Shown here: positions 1 through 13,100 of the stretch, in pieces
Layout of the letters: each line of letters opens with the position of its first letter
Position numbering within the stretch: position 1 is the stretch's first letter
Assembly (NCBI GenBank): GCA_964017145.1
Contig: OZ024842.1
Coordinates: 2,604,001 to 2,668,000 of the forward strand
From: Agrocybe praecox
Lineage: Eukaryota > Basidiomycota > Agaricomycetes > Agaricales > Agrocybaceae
Reading direction: 5' to 3'
DNA length: 64,000 nt
Translations under genes and position numbers: made by a program
Notes under the pieces: generated by a model
What the model was told of the DNA's origin: nothing
The model's input: the letters and a program-made list of their open reading frames with translations, nothing else
The model's database searches: none

Positions 1-1596
1 TGAGGTCGATGACGATTACTGGGAAATAGAACAAGACCCCAAAAAAGGTTTTAAACAGCCTACCGGCACACCTTCCATGATAACGGCCTTCAACGAACTT
101 ATTAAATGTACTCAGATCATGGCCTTCGCCATGAGGACTCTAGTACGTGGTGGCTTTTTGTGTTTTTCAGAATTTAATATTTAAAACCATCAGTATGCCA
201 TTGATAAACCCAAGTCTTATCGTACTCTCGTCCCACAAGACAAAGGAGATCTTGTTAAAAAACTTTCTATCGCTTTAGACGCATGGAAGGAGAAGTTGCC
301 AGACCATTGTAAGAGAATGTTAATTGACCCCACGTCATCACTAATTTTTAACTCACGCAGTGCAAATGCGGCAAACCTTGCAGGCTTCTGCCTTTTCAAA
401 TCAAACTACGATTCTTCAAAGCACTTATTATCTGACTCGAATGCTCATATACCGCTCAATACCGGTTTCTCTACCTCGACTCCAATCTAGATCGTATACC
501 CCACACGCATCTAAATCCTTACCATTTGCTGAGACTGAGACTGATACACACCACGCTTCACTTATTTGCGCAGACGCTGCTAAATCATGCGCCGCCATCA
601 TCAATCTTCAAATCCAACAGGGCGTGAAGAACTTTTTTGTACCTGCCATTATCAATATTGCCTTTTTTTGCGCTGCTTTCTTATCGGGAAATGTTTGGAA
701 TTTGAAGATACGAGAACGGGATGCTCGTAACAGAAACGTGGATATTAAACCACCTCTTGCTCACAGTATTGAAGAAAACAATGCTGCTATCAAGATTTTT
801 ATACAAGCTTTGGAAGAGGCCCAGCCACGTTGGGAAGTAGCAACTCCGTTATTGTGGGTATTTTTCTTTTGAATTGGTGTTTATAGTTAATGTGGATAAC
901 AGACGAGTCCTTGACGGATTATGGGACTTTGGTAGTGCGTCAGAAGCACCTGCTCCGGCCACTGTAACATCAAACACTCCGAATTCTCAAGATATCGATC
1001 ACTGGTCATCGGTACGGCTCAATGATCAGCAAGTGCAATTCCGTCATCTCATTCCTCCATCGACATCCAAGGGGCGACACTCAAGTAACGTTGTGATGTC
1101 AATGGAGTCCTTCGGGCGATCCTCAAAGTTCGGGCATGATATTCATGGTCCACAAGTTCAAACCCGTTATAACCGAGATGGCAATACCTCCTCGAATGGA
1201 ATTCAGCCTTCGCTGACATCACCCGGTGGACGTGCTCGGGCAATTTCAACAAACGGCGATAGTCAGCAATGGCGCGAACGCCCATTGCCTTCTATCAACT
1301 CAATGAGGACGCGGCGGTCTTCGTTTCCGAATCTTTTCAAGATGAATTCACCAAATTCCTACGAGGAGAATATGGCTCAGCCAAGGGTTTATGCTCATAC
1401 ACCGCCGTCAATCGTAATGCAAACCTCTTCTGAAGTGAGATATGAAGATGTCAACATGCACTTCGAACACGAATTGCATGCATCAAACCCTCATTTAAAT
1501 TATCCCCAGTATGACCTCATGCGACCTCCATTACCACCAATGTACGTGGTTCAAGACTATGCGCGAGGACCTTATGATACAATGAATTATCGGTGA
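1..1596 (+). CDS. Fungal-specific transcription factor, C-terminal part (5' end outside window)
   Basis: The reading frame is open at the left edge, so the N-terminal part, where a Zn(2)-Cys(6) DNA-binding cluster would be expected, is not visible. I read exons of about 1-142, 194-314, 361-853 and 903-1596, with introns near 143-193, 315-360 and 854-902. The joined protein has the helical look of the fungal transcription-factor middle homology region (Fungal_trans, PF04082): a stretch DAWKEKLPDH, then LQMRQTLQASAF, then the hydrophobic run STYYLTRMLIYRSIP. After about 250 residues comes a long polar, low-complexity tail rich in Ser, Pro and Asn that ends in a Tyr-rich segment. It would act in the nucleus as a regulator; the target is unknown. 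Family assignment is by pattern recognition and is fairly firm. The last intron (donor GTGGGT) was chosen to keep the frame and is the least certain. Confidence 0.7.
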
Positions 1597-1982
1597 ATGA
1601 TGCCTGGGTGACCATGGCTATACCATCTATCTATTATAAAGTTGCTTAATTTTCTTGCTTGCTTTCGTTCTTTGCTTTCATAGATAAATGTTTTGATCTT
1701 TTTTGTGGTAAATAATTATATCGTTCAATCTGTTGCTACCTTATTTTGTAATCTGTATCATTTGTACATTAACCAAACAATCATTGCTCCGAGTGTCCAA
1801 CGACTGTAAATATCAGAATTAATCATTGGTGTACATAATAATAAAACGCTAACGGAGGAATACTTTTCAGTGAAGGAGATTGGAATGAAAAAAAGTGCTG
1901 ATCATCTTCATCTACTGTGGACTGCTACCGAGAAAAACTAAAAATACAAAAACTGTGGCAGGTCCAAAAATCAACATTGTAA
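1597..1982. other. AT-rich convergent intergenic region
   Basis: This holds the 3' ends of the transcription factor (+) and NSA2 (-). It is AT-rich, with several TATAAA/AATAAT-like strings that could act in polyadenylation on either strand. I see no open frame or RNA gene. Confidence 0.5.
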
Positions 1983-3063
1983 TTAAACCACTACAAAAAC
2001 AAAAATCAGTTAGTGTAGTGTAATACAGATAAGAGTTGGAAAAACCTACGTAGAACTGCATTGATACAACCATCATTTTCGGGGTTATTGGTAATTTGAG
2101 CATATTTTCCGAATACAACTTTTCCTCCCGCAGTAACAAGACCGAGTTCGGAAACGTTGACTTCGATGACGGTACCTTTTGTCATAACTCCAAGTTGTGT
2201 ATACATCGGCGATTGAGGATTCTTTTTAACACCCAAAATCTGGAGCTGGAATGTCGCTTTGAGGTCCGCTATTCGGATGCGTGTAAGTAACTGTAACATA
2301 TAAGGTAAGTTGAAAAGACTTACGGTGCGTAACATTGGCTTTTTTGTATCGTAAAGCCATTGGTCTGATAAATCTCTCCATTTTAACCGGCTTCCTGGTG
2401 AATCCTTCTCCGACGAATGTGGCCTTGGTTACCATACGCTTCCATGCCTTGCTCTTGCTTTTTCCTGTCTTCAACACTTTGAACATCTCGTCTTCAGCGA
2501 TACCTCGAACTTTAGGCAAAGGAACGGCAAATTTGGCAGCTTTATCTTTGCGTTTTTGTTTGATGGCGCTGGACATGGCTTTGGCATCTTTCTGGCCTTC
2601 ACGATCAAGCAAATATGTGGGCAAAGCACCGTCTGGCACTGTTCCAGAGTCAGGTTGTTTCACATTGCGTTCATCATGGGCCTTGAGGGTCTTCTTCATC
2701 TGGATCTTCTCTGCATGTCGCTTAGCGTGAAGGAGCTTGCCCTTGATACCAAATGCCTTCTGAGCATAAGCAGATGCCTTGTGCACTTCACGAGCCTCCT
2801 TCTTGCGCCTGAAGACGTGAACAGATATTATAAGATTGACGATGAAAAAAAAATCAAACCATATGATGAACGTACTTGCGTTCGAAATGATCCAGACGAC
2901 GACCATGTCGTCTGATCGACTCCTCAATGTACTCGTTCTACAAATGAATGGAATTAAATGGTATCGTTTCGACCGTCCATTGAAACTCAATTACCTGAGG
3001 CTATAGGGTAAAGAAAGTCAGCTTGCCGTAGGATCAAAAATGAGTGAATAATTAGCTTACCAT
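1983..3063 (-). CDS. NSA2: Ribosome biogenesis protein NSA2 (eS8 family)
   Basis: NSA2 is a nucleolar factor of pre-60S ribosome assembly, needed for 27S pre-rRNA processing. The minus strand gives six coding pieces: 3063-3061 (ATG alone), 3000-2995 (six bases, Pro-Gln), 2937-2876, 2808-2324, 2268-2050 and 1990-1983. They sum to 783 nt, or 260 residues plus stop, matching the usual length of about 260. The start MPQNEYIEE, the segment HFERKRKKEARE, the basic core and the C-terminal beta-rich eS8-like part ending INAVLLV are all as in the family. Introns are 55-67 nt with GT...AG ends. The second coding exon is only CCTCAG, flanked by an acceptor ending TATAG and a donor GTAATT. Upstream it faces YIP1 head to head, so the two probably share a promoter. 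Identification is very firm; the microexon is inferred from splice signals and from family conservation of the N-terminus. Confidence 0.95.
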
Positions 3064-3160
3064 GGCTGGGAGGAAGGAAGAGACGAAACCAAACAAATTG
3101 CAACAACGGATTAAGGAAAGGAGAGCACGTGGCCAACGTGTCTCTAGTACTTACACCACT

Positions 3161-4073
3161 ATGTGGCAGCAGCAACCAGATTCATACCCCTCATCCTCCA
3201 ATTACTATCCTCAACAGCAGCATCAACCACTGCAGTTCTATGACCAACCACAGGAGTACTATGCAGCCTCAAGAACTAGTCTTGACTCTCAGGTTCAGGG
3301 CTCTATGGCCCAGCAGCCTGCCGCATTTGGGGGTAACATCCAAGCCCAAGGTGGATGGTGGACCGCGTTTGGTACAGGCGGTTTTGAGGGTGAACCACCT
3401 CTTTTAGAGGGTATGTAATGTGTGGTTGTCTGTTGAATATTTCACTGAATATGGACTCCAGAACTCGGAATCAACTTTCAGCACATACGAGATAAATCTC
3501 TAACTGTCCTCAATCCACTACGGCGCGTCGATGAACACATCATGGACGACGCTGATTTGGCTGGCCCTATCTTTTTCTGTTTCTGTTTTGGGATATGTCT
3601 CCTCTTTGTCGGTTACCTCTGTTTCTATCGGGCGCTATCTCGCTGACTTGTCGTTCCGCAGTCTGGAAGATCCAACTTCAATTATATCTATGGCGTCGGC
3701 CTATTTGGTTCAGTCTCTATTTATACCCTTCTCAACTTGATGTCAGAACAAGGTATCGATGCCTATCGTGTCGGGTCCGTGCTGGGATACTGTCTGCTGC
3801 CCATGGTCGGGGTTGGCGCAATTAGCGTCACAGTGGCTCTCGAGTTTGTCCCTCTTTTCTGTCATTTGTGCTATCTAATTTCTCTACAGCGGAACTTTCG
3901 GTTACATTTTATCTATCGTATCCATCTTGTGGTGTACGTACGCGGCTTCTGGCATTTTCGTCGCTGTTCTCCGCCTATCCGATCAACGGCTTCTTGTCGC
4001 ATATCCTATCGGTCTTCTTTACGGATGTTTTGCTCTACTGAGCATTTTCAATGGGAAATCATTGGAAAAGTAA
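3161..4073 (+). CDS. YIP1: Yip1 family membrane protein (ER-Golgi transport)
   Basis: Yip1 binds Ypt/Rab GTPases and works in ER-to-Golgi vesicle traffic. Exons are 3161-3410, 3462-3607, 3662-3843 and 3890-4073, summing to 762 nt (253 residues). The N-terminal 80 residues are a cytosolic Gln/Tyr/Pro-rich tail (MWQQQPDSYP...). The family core follows: EELGINF, LNPLRRVDEHIMDDADLAGP, then about five hydrophobic helices containing NYIYGVGLFGS, SEQGIDAYRV and LGYCLLPMVG. I took the ATG at 3161 because the Tyr/Gln-rich tail is the usual family start. An in-frame ATG at 3062 would add 33 basic residues and would overlap the NSA2 start codon on the other strand. The third exon's donor is GTCGGT, used to hold phase. 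Identification is firm. Confidence 0.92.
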
Positions 4074-4153
4074 TAAAACCCAGACATGAGATATTATTCG
4101 GGATATATTGTACACTTTCCTTACTTATAGGATACTTTAATAAACACTTCAGA

Positions 4154-7100
4154 TTACCGATTGTCAGGTTTTTGCCCTTTGCCAATCCCCGCAAGTAACT
4201 GCTGGCTATATAGTTTCAGCAACACCTCTAGAATCTCTTCCAAAGGAACAACAGCATATTCGTTAACGTATTGTGGCAGCGAATCTTCGAGGTTGAAACC
4301 AGCCTTTTTCATGAAGAAAGGATGCATCACATCTGGTGTCGCTTCGCCAAGTTGGCGCATTGTCAAACGTTCAATATCGCGTTTTCGATGCTGGTAAATA
4401 ACTGTTGGTCGTATGGGGTTTGCTGGAGTAGTAGGAATGTCTTCTGGTACGTCGTTAGCAGAAGCAGATGGGAACGGCAGAGCAGGGGATATTATTTGCG
4501 ACAATGGCGATCGAGAGGGTTCTCGAGCAGAGTTTGGAGAGAGAAGTTGTTCCATTCTCCCATAACGAGCAGAAGATGGCGGGAAAGGCGACAAAGTTGA
4601 ACTGCCAGCGGAAGGAAGCGTGGAAGATCTTGTATTTTCGTTGAGGGAAAGTGGGTCTGGTACTTTCTTCCTCTTCTTAGGTGCACCACTGGCTATCGCT
4701 GAGGAAACATTACTCAATGAAGTGCGCCAGTCCTCCGTCGCTCTAACTTGTTCCATCTCGCGGGTCAGATTTTTCCGAAGACTAGTTAGCCAAGCATAAA
4801 GCGACACGTTCAAAGTTATATAAATATCTTCGAAAGCCTTCATTCCATCCTGGCGCACGAATTGACTAAAGAAATCGTATGTGAGATTCGTGGCCGACTC
4901 TGTTATCGATTCCTCGCTAATCATGTGCATCTTCATCGAGGGCAGTCCAACGATAATAGCCTCAGTTGCATCTCTGAAAAGAGAGTTCAACCAAGCGGAC
5001 TGATCTTGCCTTTCCCTCAACACGTTGGGCGGTGCAATGGGAGGATGTTGGACTTGGGTGTAACGAGAAATAATCATGGACGCGAACGACAGGTGAAGAT
5101 CCCTTTTTCGGGGTCCCATATCAGAGCCCAATATACCGTCTAAACGAGCCTCGACGTCTCTTCCGATGAACTGCGCAACTTCTACGTCTCTCATCGTCCG
5201 AGGGAAAAGGATTAAACGGAGTAGGTGAAGTCGAAGGCTCATGTGCTGTTGGATAACATGCGTCAGGCCTGAGTCGGCCTCCTTGAATCTACTTCTGGCT
5301 GAGTGGATCATGGCCTCTGCAACAGCCGATAGCGGGTTATCTGCTTTAGCTGTACGTGTGTCACGGAAAGCCTGAGACTCCCTGTAAGCGCCTTGACGTT
5401 GGGCATCGAGGTTAGCCTTAAACTTGTTCATGTATGACAACAATTTTGGAAGTGTGCTAACAGTCACTGCAGCAACGATTTCTGCGCATGTTACAGTGAA
5501 TGATAGTCGGAGAGGTTTTGAATCCTGGATGTACGACCAGTCATCAAATATTTCGACCTCTAGCGGCTCCGCTCTAAACACAATAATTCAGCCCTCATGA
5601 AACCCGGTCGAAGTGCAAACACACCTATAATGAAGTAACTGCTGGTAGTCGGATATAAGGTTTGCAACCAGTGCACCACTCGTCAATCTGAGCTCCAACA
5701 TTTTTCCTCTGCCAATATCGTTCCAAAGGATGCCTTCTGACCTCCTTATTGTTTGAAAGACACAAGAGGGGACGTGGGCTTCTCCAGAGAGGTTTCCTTG
5801 TGCTTTCATGGATACGTCCTCTATGAATAGGAAGACTTCCTTGAGATCGTCAGTCAGTTTGGTCCTGAAAATGGTGTTGTGCAATTCCAAATTTATTTTA
5901 GTGATTGATTGTCCTAGGTCAATCTCGACATTGATCTCCCTTATTCGAACAAGGACCATGGTTGTCAAGGCCCTTTTTTGTACCACTTCTAGAGAATTAT
6001 CGGCAGCTCCTTGACTGGATTTGGTCTCTGTTGAAGGCTGATTGTTGAAAAGAGGAATACGATCGAGCCACACAGCTTTAAAGCAAAGAACATCTTGGAA
6101 TCGCGAAAAATGGACTTCGCCAAAAAGTTCGGTATCCAAAATCAGTGAAACAGAGTTGACGATGTCGTTGGGTTGAGAACCAATCTTACTGAACGATAGA
6201 GAGAAAGTGAGATTCCTTGCGTCCAATGTGACACAGTCTTCGCTCAAAAAGCCGTGTTTAAGCCCGAGTGTAAGTCCACTGACAGTCCCGATGAAAGAAA
6301 TATCGCGGCCACCGGGAAGTGCATTTATAACAAATCCCCCGCTTTCCCAATGAAGGCCTGCAACTACATTCACGTCCGGTTGGCAAATTAATTCCAGTTT
6401 CGATTGATCAATCCTCAGGCTGAAGCACACATGGAGGCTAGAGGGGGGATTTTCTTCCTCTTTGATATTCGGTGATGAGGTGGAACTAAGCGGAAATGAA
6501 ATTGGTTTAGATATTCGCGAACTTATTTTCCTCATTCGAGTTTCAATGTGGTGGACAAGTTCTGTTAGGAAAGGAAGTAGTGTCGGTCGTAGGACATTGT
6601 TACTGGCGTGTATGGTGCTGTTGAACATGAGCATCGATGGCTCTTTGTCGCCGCCTTTTGATGACATCTCTGGAATGGGTTTTGCTCTGTATTCCGCTGA
6701 GACAGATACAGAAGGAAGGTTGAACAACTCGGCACCTAGGCTCAATATATGATGGTCAGGTAGTTCTGCAATATTATCCGAGGGCAGGATCTTAGTCCTT
6801 GATAGATCACTGGCATATTCGCTGTAGAGACGGACTGTGCCGCTGTAGAAGATCAGGTTCCCCGATATGAAAGGAGGAAGTAGGTTCGAGTCGTTCCCTT
6901 GCGCTCGGTTTTGGATCGGCACAGATACTGGCACAGCTGAAAATGGCGTCCTCGGGACAGTGGTAGATAGTCGTTCCATCCGTTCTTTGCCCTCTCGATA
7001 AACGTCGATCAAGGCAAAGATGTATTTAGGTATGGTTGAGTCTATATCGAGGACGAAACCATCAACATCAGCCGTAATGTGCAGTTTCTTGGAGCCCGCC

Positions 7101-10100
7101 GAAGTATCCAGGTGAAGTCTGGCCGTCATATGCGGATAGTATAGACAATTTCGGGTCTGGTGTTTATCCGCAGAAAAATCCTCTGCGACCGACTGTCTGA
7201 ATCTAGTCCGTCGCGAATGAATGAGAGAAATGCGGTCATTTTGTGACAGTACTTACTTGGATACAAATTGGAACGAGAGATGACCCATGCTTGCTTGGCC
7301 ACTTTTTCCTCGATCGATGCCAAAATCAATCGTTTTGACTGAAAAAAGGAATGCTTGCACGGGTATAGATTCTCTGCCTTTCACGCTTGGAAGTACAAGT
7401 TCCTCGTCGTGCGTTAGCGGAAAGGCTACTCCAATACTCCTGATGCTGATCTTCATAACTAGGTTCTCAATCCAAGATGTATTCTCCGATTGCGCGTCTG
7501 CGTTTATATCGAAAGTATCAAGGATTCGTCTTGCCTTTTCTTTGAATGTTGCAAGCTGTGAGGCTCGCTGCTCTCTCCTGTCGAGCATTTCAACCTAAGT
7601 ATTCGTAATATAAGTGCTGAATAACATTAAAAGTAGTAGAGAAAAAACTTGCCTGTAGGTTATCTATGAAGTCTCCTAATTCACCAATGGAACTAGGTTG
7701 CATGACGGCATGTATTTTACTAATGGATAGCTCAAAGAATTTTTCGCTGTTTTTATCTGGGTTGGATCCGTTGACTTTGAAGTCAATCGTGACGAAAGCA
7801 GACCGGTGATTGCGATTGGAAGTCGAGCTTTGGGCCCTACCGACTCGAGGAGCAAGCGATAATGCTAAATCCAACAGTCCCAAATCCCATGTCCAGCCAT
7901 TCGTATTACTGAGACCTCCGTTTATATCCTGACACTCCAGGAGGAGGACAGAAGAGATCCCTTCCAAGCCAACGCGAAATCCTCGCATTTTCATATGAGC
8001 CTTATACTGTCGATCTACCACATTAGTTCGTACTTGTTTCGGAGGATGCGACACATTTTGTCTAGTTTTCTGCATCAGTGCAACGAGATCATTGAAATCC
8101 TGGCCGAACTTCTGTTGAACTGATAGCAATGTGTCCCAATGGGCGGGTTTTATCCTGAGTTCGATAAAATCAAGGAGCACTAAAGCATCCACCTGGTGAC
8201 CGCTTGAATGGCCTGCCAGCGAGAGGGGAGGAAGGGATACTTTTATACGGGAGCTTGGGGCAACATCATAAGGATTCGGTTTTGAAGAGACATTAACAAA
8301 CATTGACGCTATTTGAAAGCCAAAGGCATGCATCCCTCTTGCCGTTTTATTATTCGATGAATCAAAGTAAGCCACCATTTGGTTGCCTTCCCACGAAAGC
8401 CATGTCCCATGCATGACTTGCAAAGACACTTCAAAACGGGTGACTTGACCATGTATTTGGACACTAGGGCTGCGCTTTGAAGTGTGGGAAGGGGCAGGCG
8501 AATGGGTTTTCGATGGTCCTGTTTTAAATTCAGAGAGGAGGTCTTTCATGGTTGCCTCCATGCCTGGAAGGTAGTCTGCTCTCCATTCACCAATGAATTG
8601 ATACAATCGTAGGGCGCTGCGAGGCACAAGCAATTGTAGATCTCCCAAGGCAAAGACTAACTTCATGTCGTCTCTTGAGCCTACTTCAGTTCGTGAAATG
8701 GCACTTAAATGTCCTCTGTTAAAGGTTAAGGCAGCTAGAATATCCTGGTCGCTTTCTTTTGCAAGGTCTGCTGGTGAGCGAGCCTGAAAATATACAGCGC
8801 CAAACATGATAGCGTGGCTCATTGACTGTGGAGTGCTCCCTGAAGTGCCCAGTAGTAAGTTCGATGATGTTTGCACATCGTTTAATCCCAGTACGAGTAC
8901 GAGGTTTTCTGCCGCTGCTTGTATGCGAAGGCTGTGGCTTATGCCAATGATTTCGACCAACCGAAGCCGTGAGAAATTGTTGGAAGCTCTATCCATTTGA
9001 GATTCCCGACGAGCCTGTGCTATCGGTTTATTGCTGTGTAGCTTGGGTCCGTATTTCTTTTTGACTCGGATGACTTGCTGCGCGAAATTCATCAGGTGCG
9101 GGGTTACAATGAGGTCTGTCTCCCCTGCGGTGAGCATAACAACAGTCTTGCGTACAGTCTTGGGCGTTTTGGAACGCAAAGAGGTTTGTGAAGTGCTAGA
9201 TATTTGAGTGAAATTGAATTGGATGAGATCGCATGGCCGTGACTGAAGTTCAACTTTGTAATTTTTCAGACTGAGTCGGCCAGCAGTTCCACCGCCTGGA
9301 GCAAGCACCACAACGGTGGCTGAGTTAACATGAACATACATCTCGGTTACGGGGATACTTCCAGGGTTTTGAACTGGACTTTTGGTGAAACCATCGACCG
9401 GTCTGAAGAGAAGAGGGTTCATCATTGTCAAATAGGATACCTGGTCGTAATCTTGATCGAGCATCCCCAGTCTGGACTCTATATCATCCAAAAAATCGGG
9501 CAAGTCTACTGTCGGGTGTGATGACAGCAAGGACAGATAATCGAGCCCTGGCATTGTCCATATAGTCGTACGTAGATGGTAGAGAAATCTAAACGTGACG
9601 TCTGTCCGTAGAAGATGTGGTACACCTGTTTGTACGAGGTAGGAAGGCTGTATAGTGGAGAGTGGATCGATGACGGTTTCTGTCGCTGATTTATCTAAAA
9701 TGCTCGCGAGTTGATTGCGGACCCAAAGCACTCGATAGATTGCTATGGTACTCATAGTCTTCGAGAGGCTTTTACCCGTCGAAGCGAGAGCGATAGCCGT
9801 GGCCAAAGCTAACTCTGGGCCGCGATTCCCCACACTGAAGGAAATATGCTCCAGACTCGTCCGCAATCTGTGTTGATCAAGTTGAATATTGAGTGCAGAT
9901 AAAGCCAATTCTACGGCAACGGGGTCTGATGCATTCGACGCAAACCTCCTCTTGTCTATAGACGTGTCTATCACGGAGGTGGCGCCGTCCAGCTTGACCT
10001 TCATAAAAGGAACCGCTTTTCCAAGAATGCTTGCCACAGACAACCCACGAAGACTGATATTAACAACGGCTGCGACATCCAAATTTGAGGGGCTTGGAAG

Positions 10101-13100
10101 GTTTTCAGGGTATCTTGTGAAGTTCGTGTTTCCTTCCCCCAAACCAGAGACATGTTGAATAATTTGAGCTGTAATTTCTGGTATACGGAGATTGATGATT
10201 TGACTGCGCGAAGCTAATCCTTGCGGTATGCGTGTAAGGCAGTCGACCAGAAGAGAATCAATACACATTTCTGGACGCATTGTCTACTGGACGGGTTAGA
10301 TTAAAGAAAATACTAAAGATAATTTGCTCACAGCATTTTTGATATCTTCTTCGACAAGTGCGGCAATGGGTACGACCAATGGAGTAATCACAATCCCAAC
10401 AGGTTCGCGCGTTTTTATACGAATAGTTGTCGTATCACTGGTTTTTGGCGAGCCATCTCCCAAAAAGAACGTCGCGGTTGATTCAGCTTGATCGCCATTG
10501 TCAGGAGACTTTTGGACGTCGTCGATGAAAGAGGCTCCTTCCTAAGTAGAATCTGTCAGAGTTGAGCCTAAGACAAATTGGAACACAAGTCACCCTCTTC
10601 AACGAGAATGGCAGGCTATCCCACGATTTACAATCACTGGACCAATTGGACGAGTAATGTCTGACAATAGCCGAATAAAACGATAAGAGTGAACTCGTTG
10701 ATTTTTGGCTTGATTCATCTGGGAGAACACGTAAGGATGGTTGTCAAAGTGCCAACAAGTATCGAATAAGTTACCTTCAACGTCGGACCAATCGTCTCCT
10801 ACAGAATCGTCGTCAGTCAGATCAGCATCATCCGACTCATCCCCACTAGACATTGTTATATCATCATCTCGTAGTTGTGGGACGGGCGTTGAAGTCCGCG
10901 TTTTTCTATATTACACATGTTGGTTCTCCAAAGTCAATGCTTAGAAATGAATGGGTGCTTACGCCAGCCTCGCATCGCGGTCTGCTTCAGACACTCCTTC
11001 CTCGCTTTCTGAATCTGTTAAGTTTGGTAAGGTGGAGAATTTCCACGACTGTGGTCTCGGGGGGGAAGTGTGCGGTGGTGAAGAAGGATTGAACGTGGGG
11101 GAAGGCGAGGAAAGGTCTGGTAGGGTAGGTTGAGGTATGTACACCCCATTCAAATGTGATGGTCGATCTATTGATAGGAAAGCAAAAGAAACTTGTCTAC
11201 GATGTAATATCTTGGACAGCGGTATATTAAACTCACCAGAATTAGTATCGGTCCTTGCCTTTTGTCTGAGCTGATTAAACATTGTTCTCGCTCGCCCTGT
11301 CAATCTATCCTGATCTTCAATGAAGCTCAACTGTCTACGGGTTATACTTCGATGTCCAATTGGGGAGGCATACATGTCCATGTATACGTCGAGATCAATT
11401 TTGGCTGCTTCCAGCCATCTGTTGCGTTCCAACGATGCTGTTAACAGTAGATAGACTGAAATTCTGGGAATGCTCAAACTAGTAACCTTGCGGTATTGGT
11501 GGGCTCCAAGGTCGTTACTGTCAAATTTCACTCCGTCCAGAAGTTCAACCAGCATAACCGCCTTGCCAATGTTCCACCTAAGTTCAGCTGACTCGACATG
11601 CACTTTATAGAAAGTGACTAGGAGGGTAAAGTCAGAGCCGAAATTAACTCGAGAACGGAATACTTACTATCTGGATCGTCTGGTGGCAAGAACTCGGCGG
11701 CTGGGGCATTTACAAGGTCCGTAAAGTTCAAACGGAATGAGTTCCCAGCTGCCAAGAATAACATAGCTTCCTCCGTTGACATAGAAGTTTTGACTAGTCC
11801 AACTGAAATCTCCCAGAGACATACATATGTCGCCGTTCGTGGTTGAGGACCGAATAATCTATTTGCCACAATGTCGATTCCTTCAAGGAGCAGGTATCAG
11901 CTTCGTGAGTGACCAAGGTTATAACCAAAGCCTACCATCAATCATAAGGATTTCCTTCGTCGATGACCTATCGTGTTTAGATGTCGAAAAGGGAATTCGG
12001 AGAGGTTGTATTGTTCCAACAATTGTGTCGATGTTTAAGGACATTTCTTCATGTTGAATAGATTAGCACTCCTTTGCATTGGCGTTTGTTTATTGGCATA
12101 TTTACCCATATAATAATCGTGCATTCGTAGTTGCAATTGAATTTCAGGTGTCTTCAGAGTTATACACTTGTCGTCTGGAATCGATGTGGAAAAATCAGCT
12201 GATAGAGGAGAGATATCACCAATCAAACCGATTGGAATAAGAGCTTTAGCGTTTTCTATACGGATCGACAGTTCGGCTTGAAGCATATTGGCCTGAATGG
12301 GTTGTCAAGAACATGTGACAGTCAAGTAAAAAAGTGGCGACTACCTTGCCGGGTCTATATGTTAAGGCGATAGGGTCACCTACAGGCATGTTTTGCGAAC
12401 GTTTGTCCAAATATTCGGAAAGGATTTGAAAATGTGTGAAAGAGCCCAAATAGTTATCTCTTAGGACCATGAAATACCGAATAGACCATCCAAACGCTCG
12501 ATAAGTGATTCTCCTGATCTAAAATATTACTGAGCAACCTGTTCTGAAAATGGATTATCGCACTTACATCAAAATCCATTTTCAATTGCTCTATGTGATC
12601 ATTCATTACTACATTGAAATAACGGTACGATCCATCCAAGATAAAATGCTCTGCGTCGAATAATTTGATTCCATCTTTCCTCGGATATAACGCATGCGTG
12701 TTCCAGCGTGGAAGAGAAAACGTCCCCTCAAGATTGGGGGCAGTAATTGTGAATGGTATCAGATTAGATTCTGGTCTGAATACAGTTGAGGGGATTGTGG
12801 CGATATTCTTGAAGTGTGGGCCTTTGAGTGTCACCAAAGCTAAAAAGGAATTATTACCCCAAATACTATCGGTGTCTGCGAGAAATAAATACCGTTTTCA
12901 TCCCGAAGTAAAGGCTTATCGACTATGTTGTGGTCATTTGCATAAAGGTTGAGTTCGTAATGATGCATTTCAAGTTGGAATGAATAGATCATAGGTATAA
13001 ATTTTTGATAATCTGTTGGAGGCCCAGAAACCCAGTCTCTTGAGAGATCTGTAATCATGTTGATGTGGTCCCGAAGAAGATAGAGTACAGGTTGTCGCAG

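Noticed and set aside
2335..2915. Plus-strand open frames opposite NSA2
   Set aside because: They mirror the highly constrained NSA2 coding strand and show no independent protein pattern.
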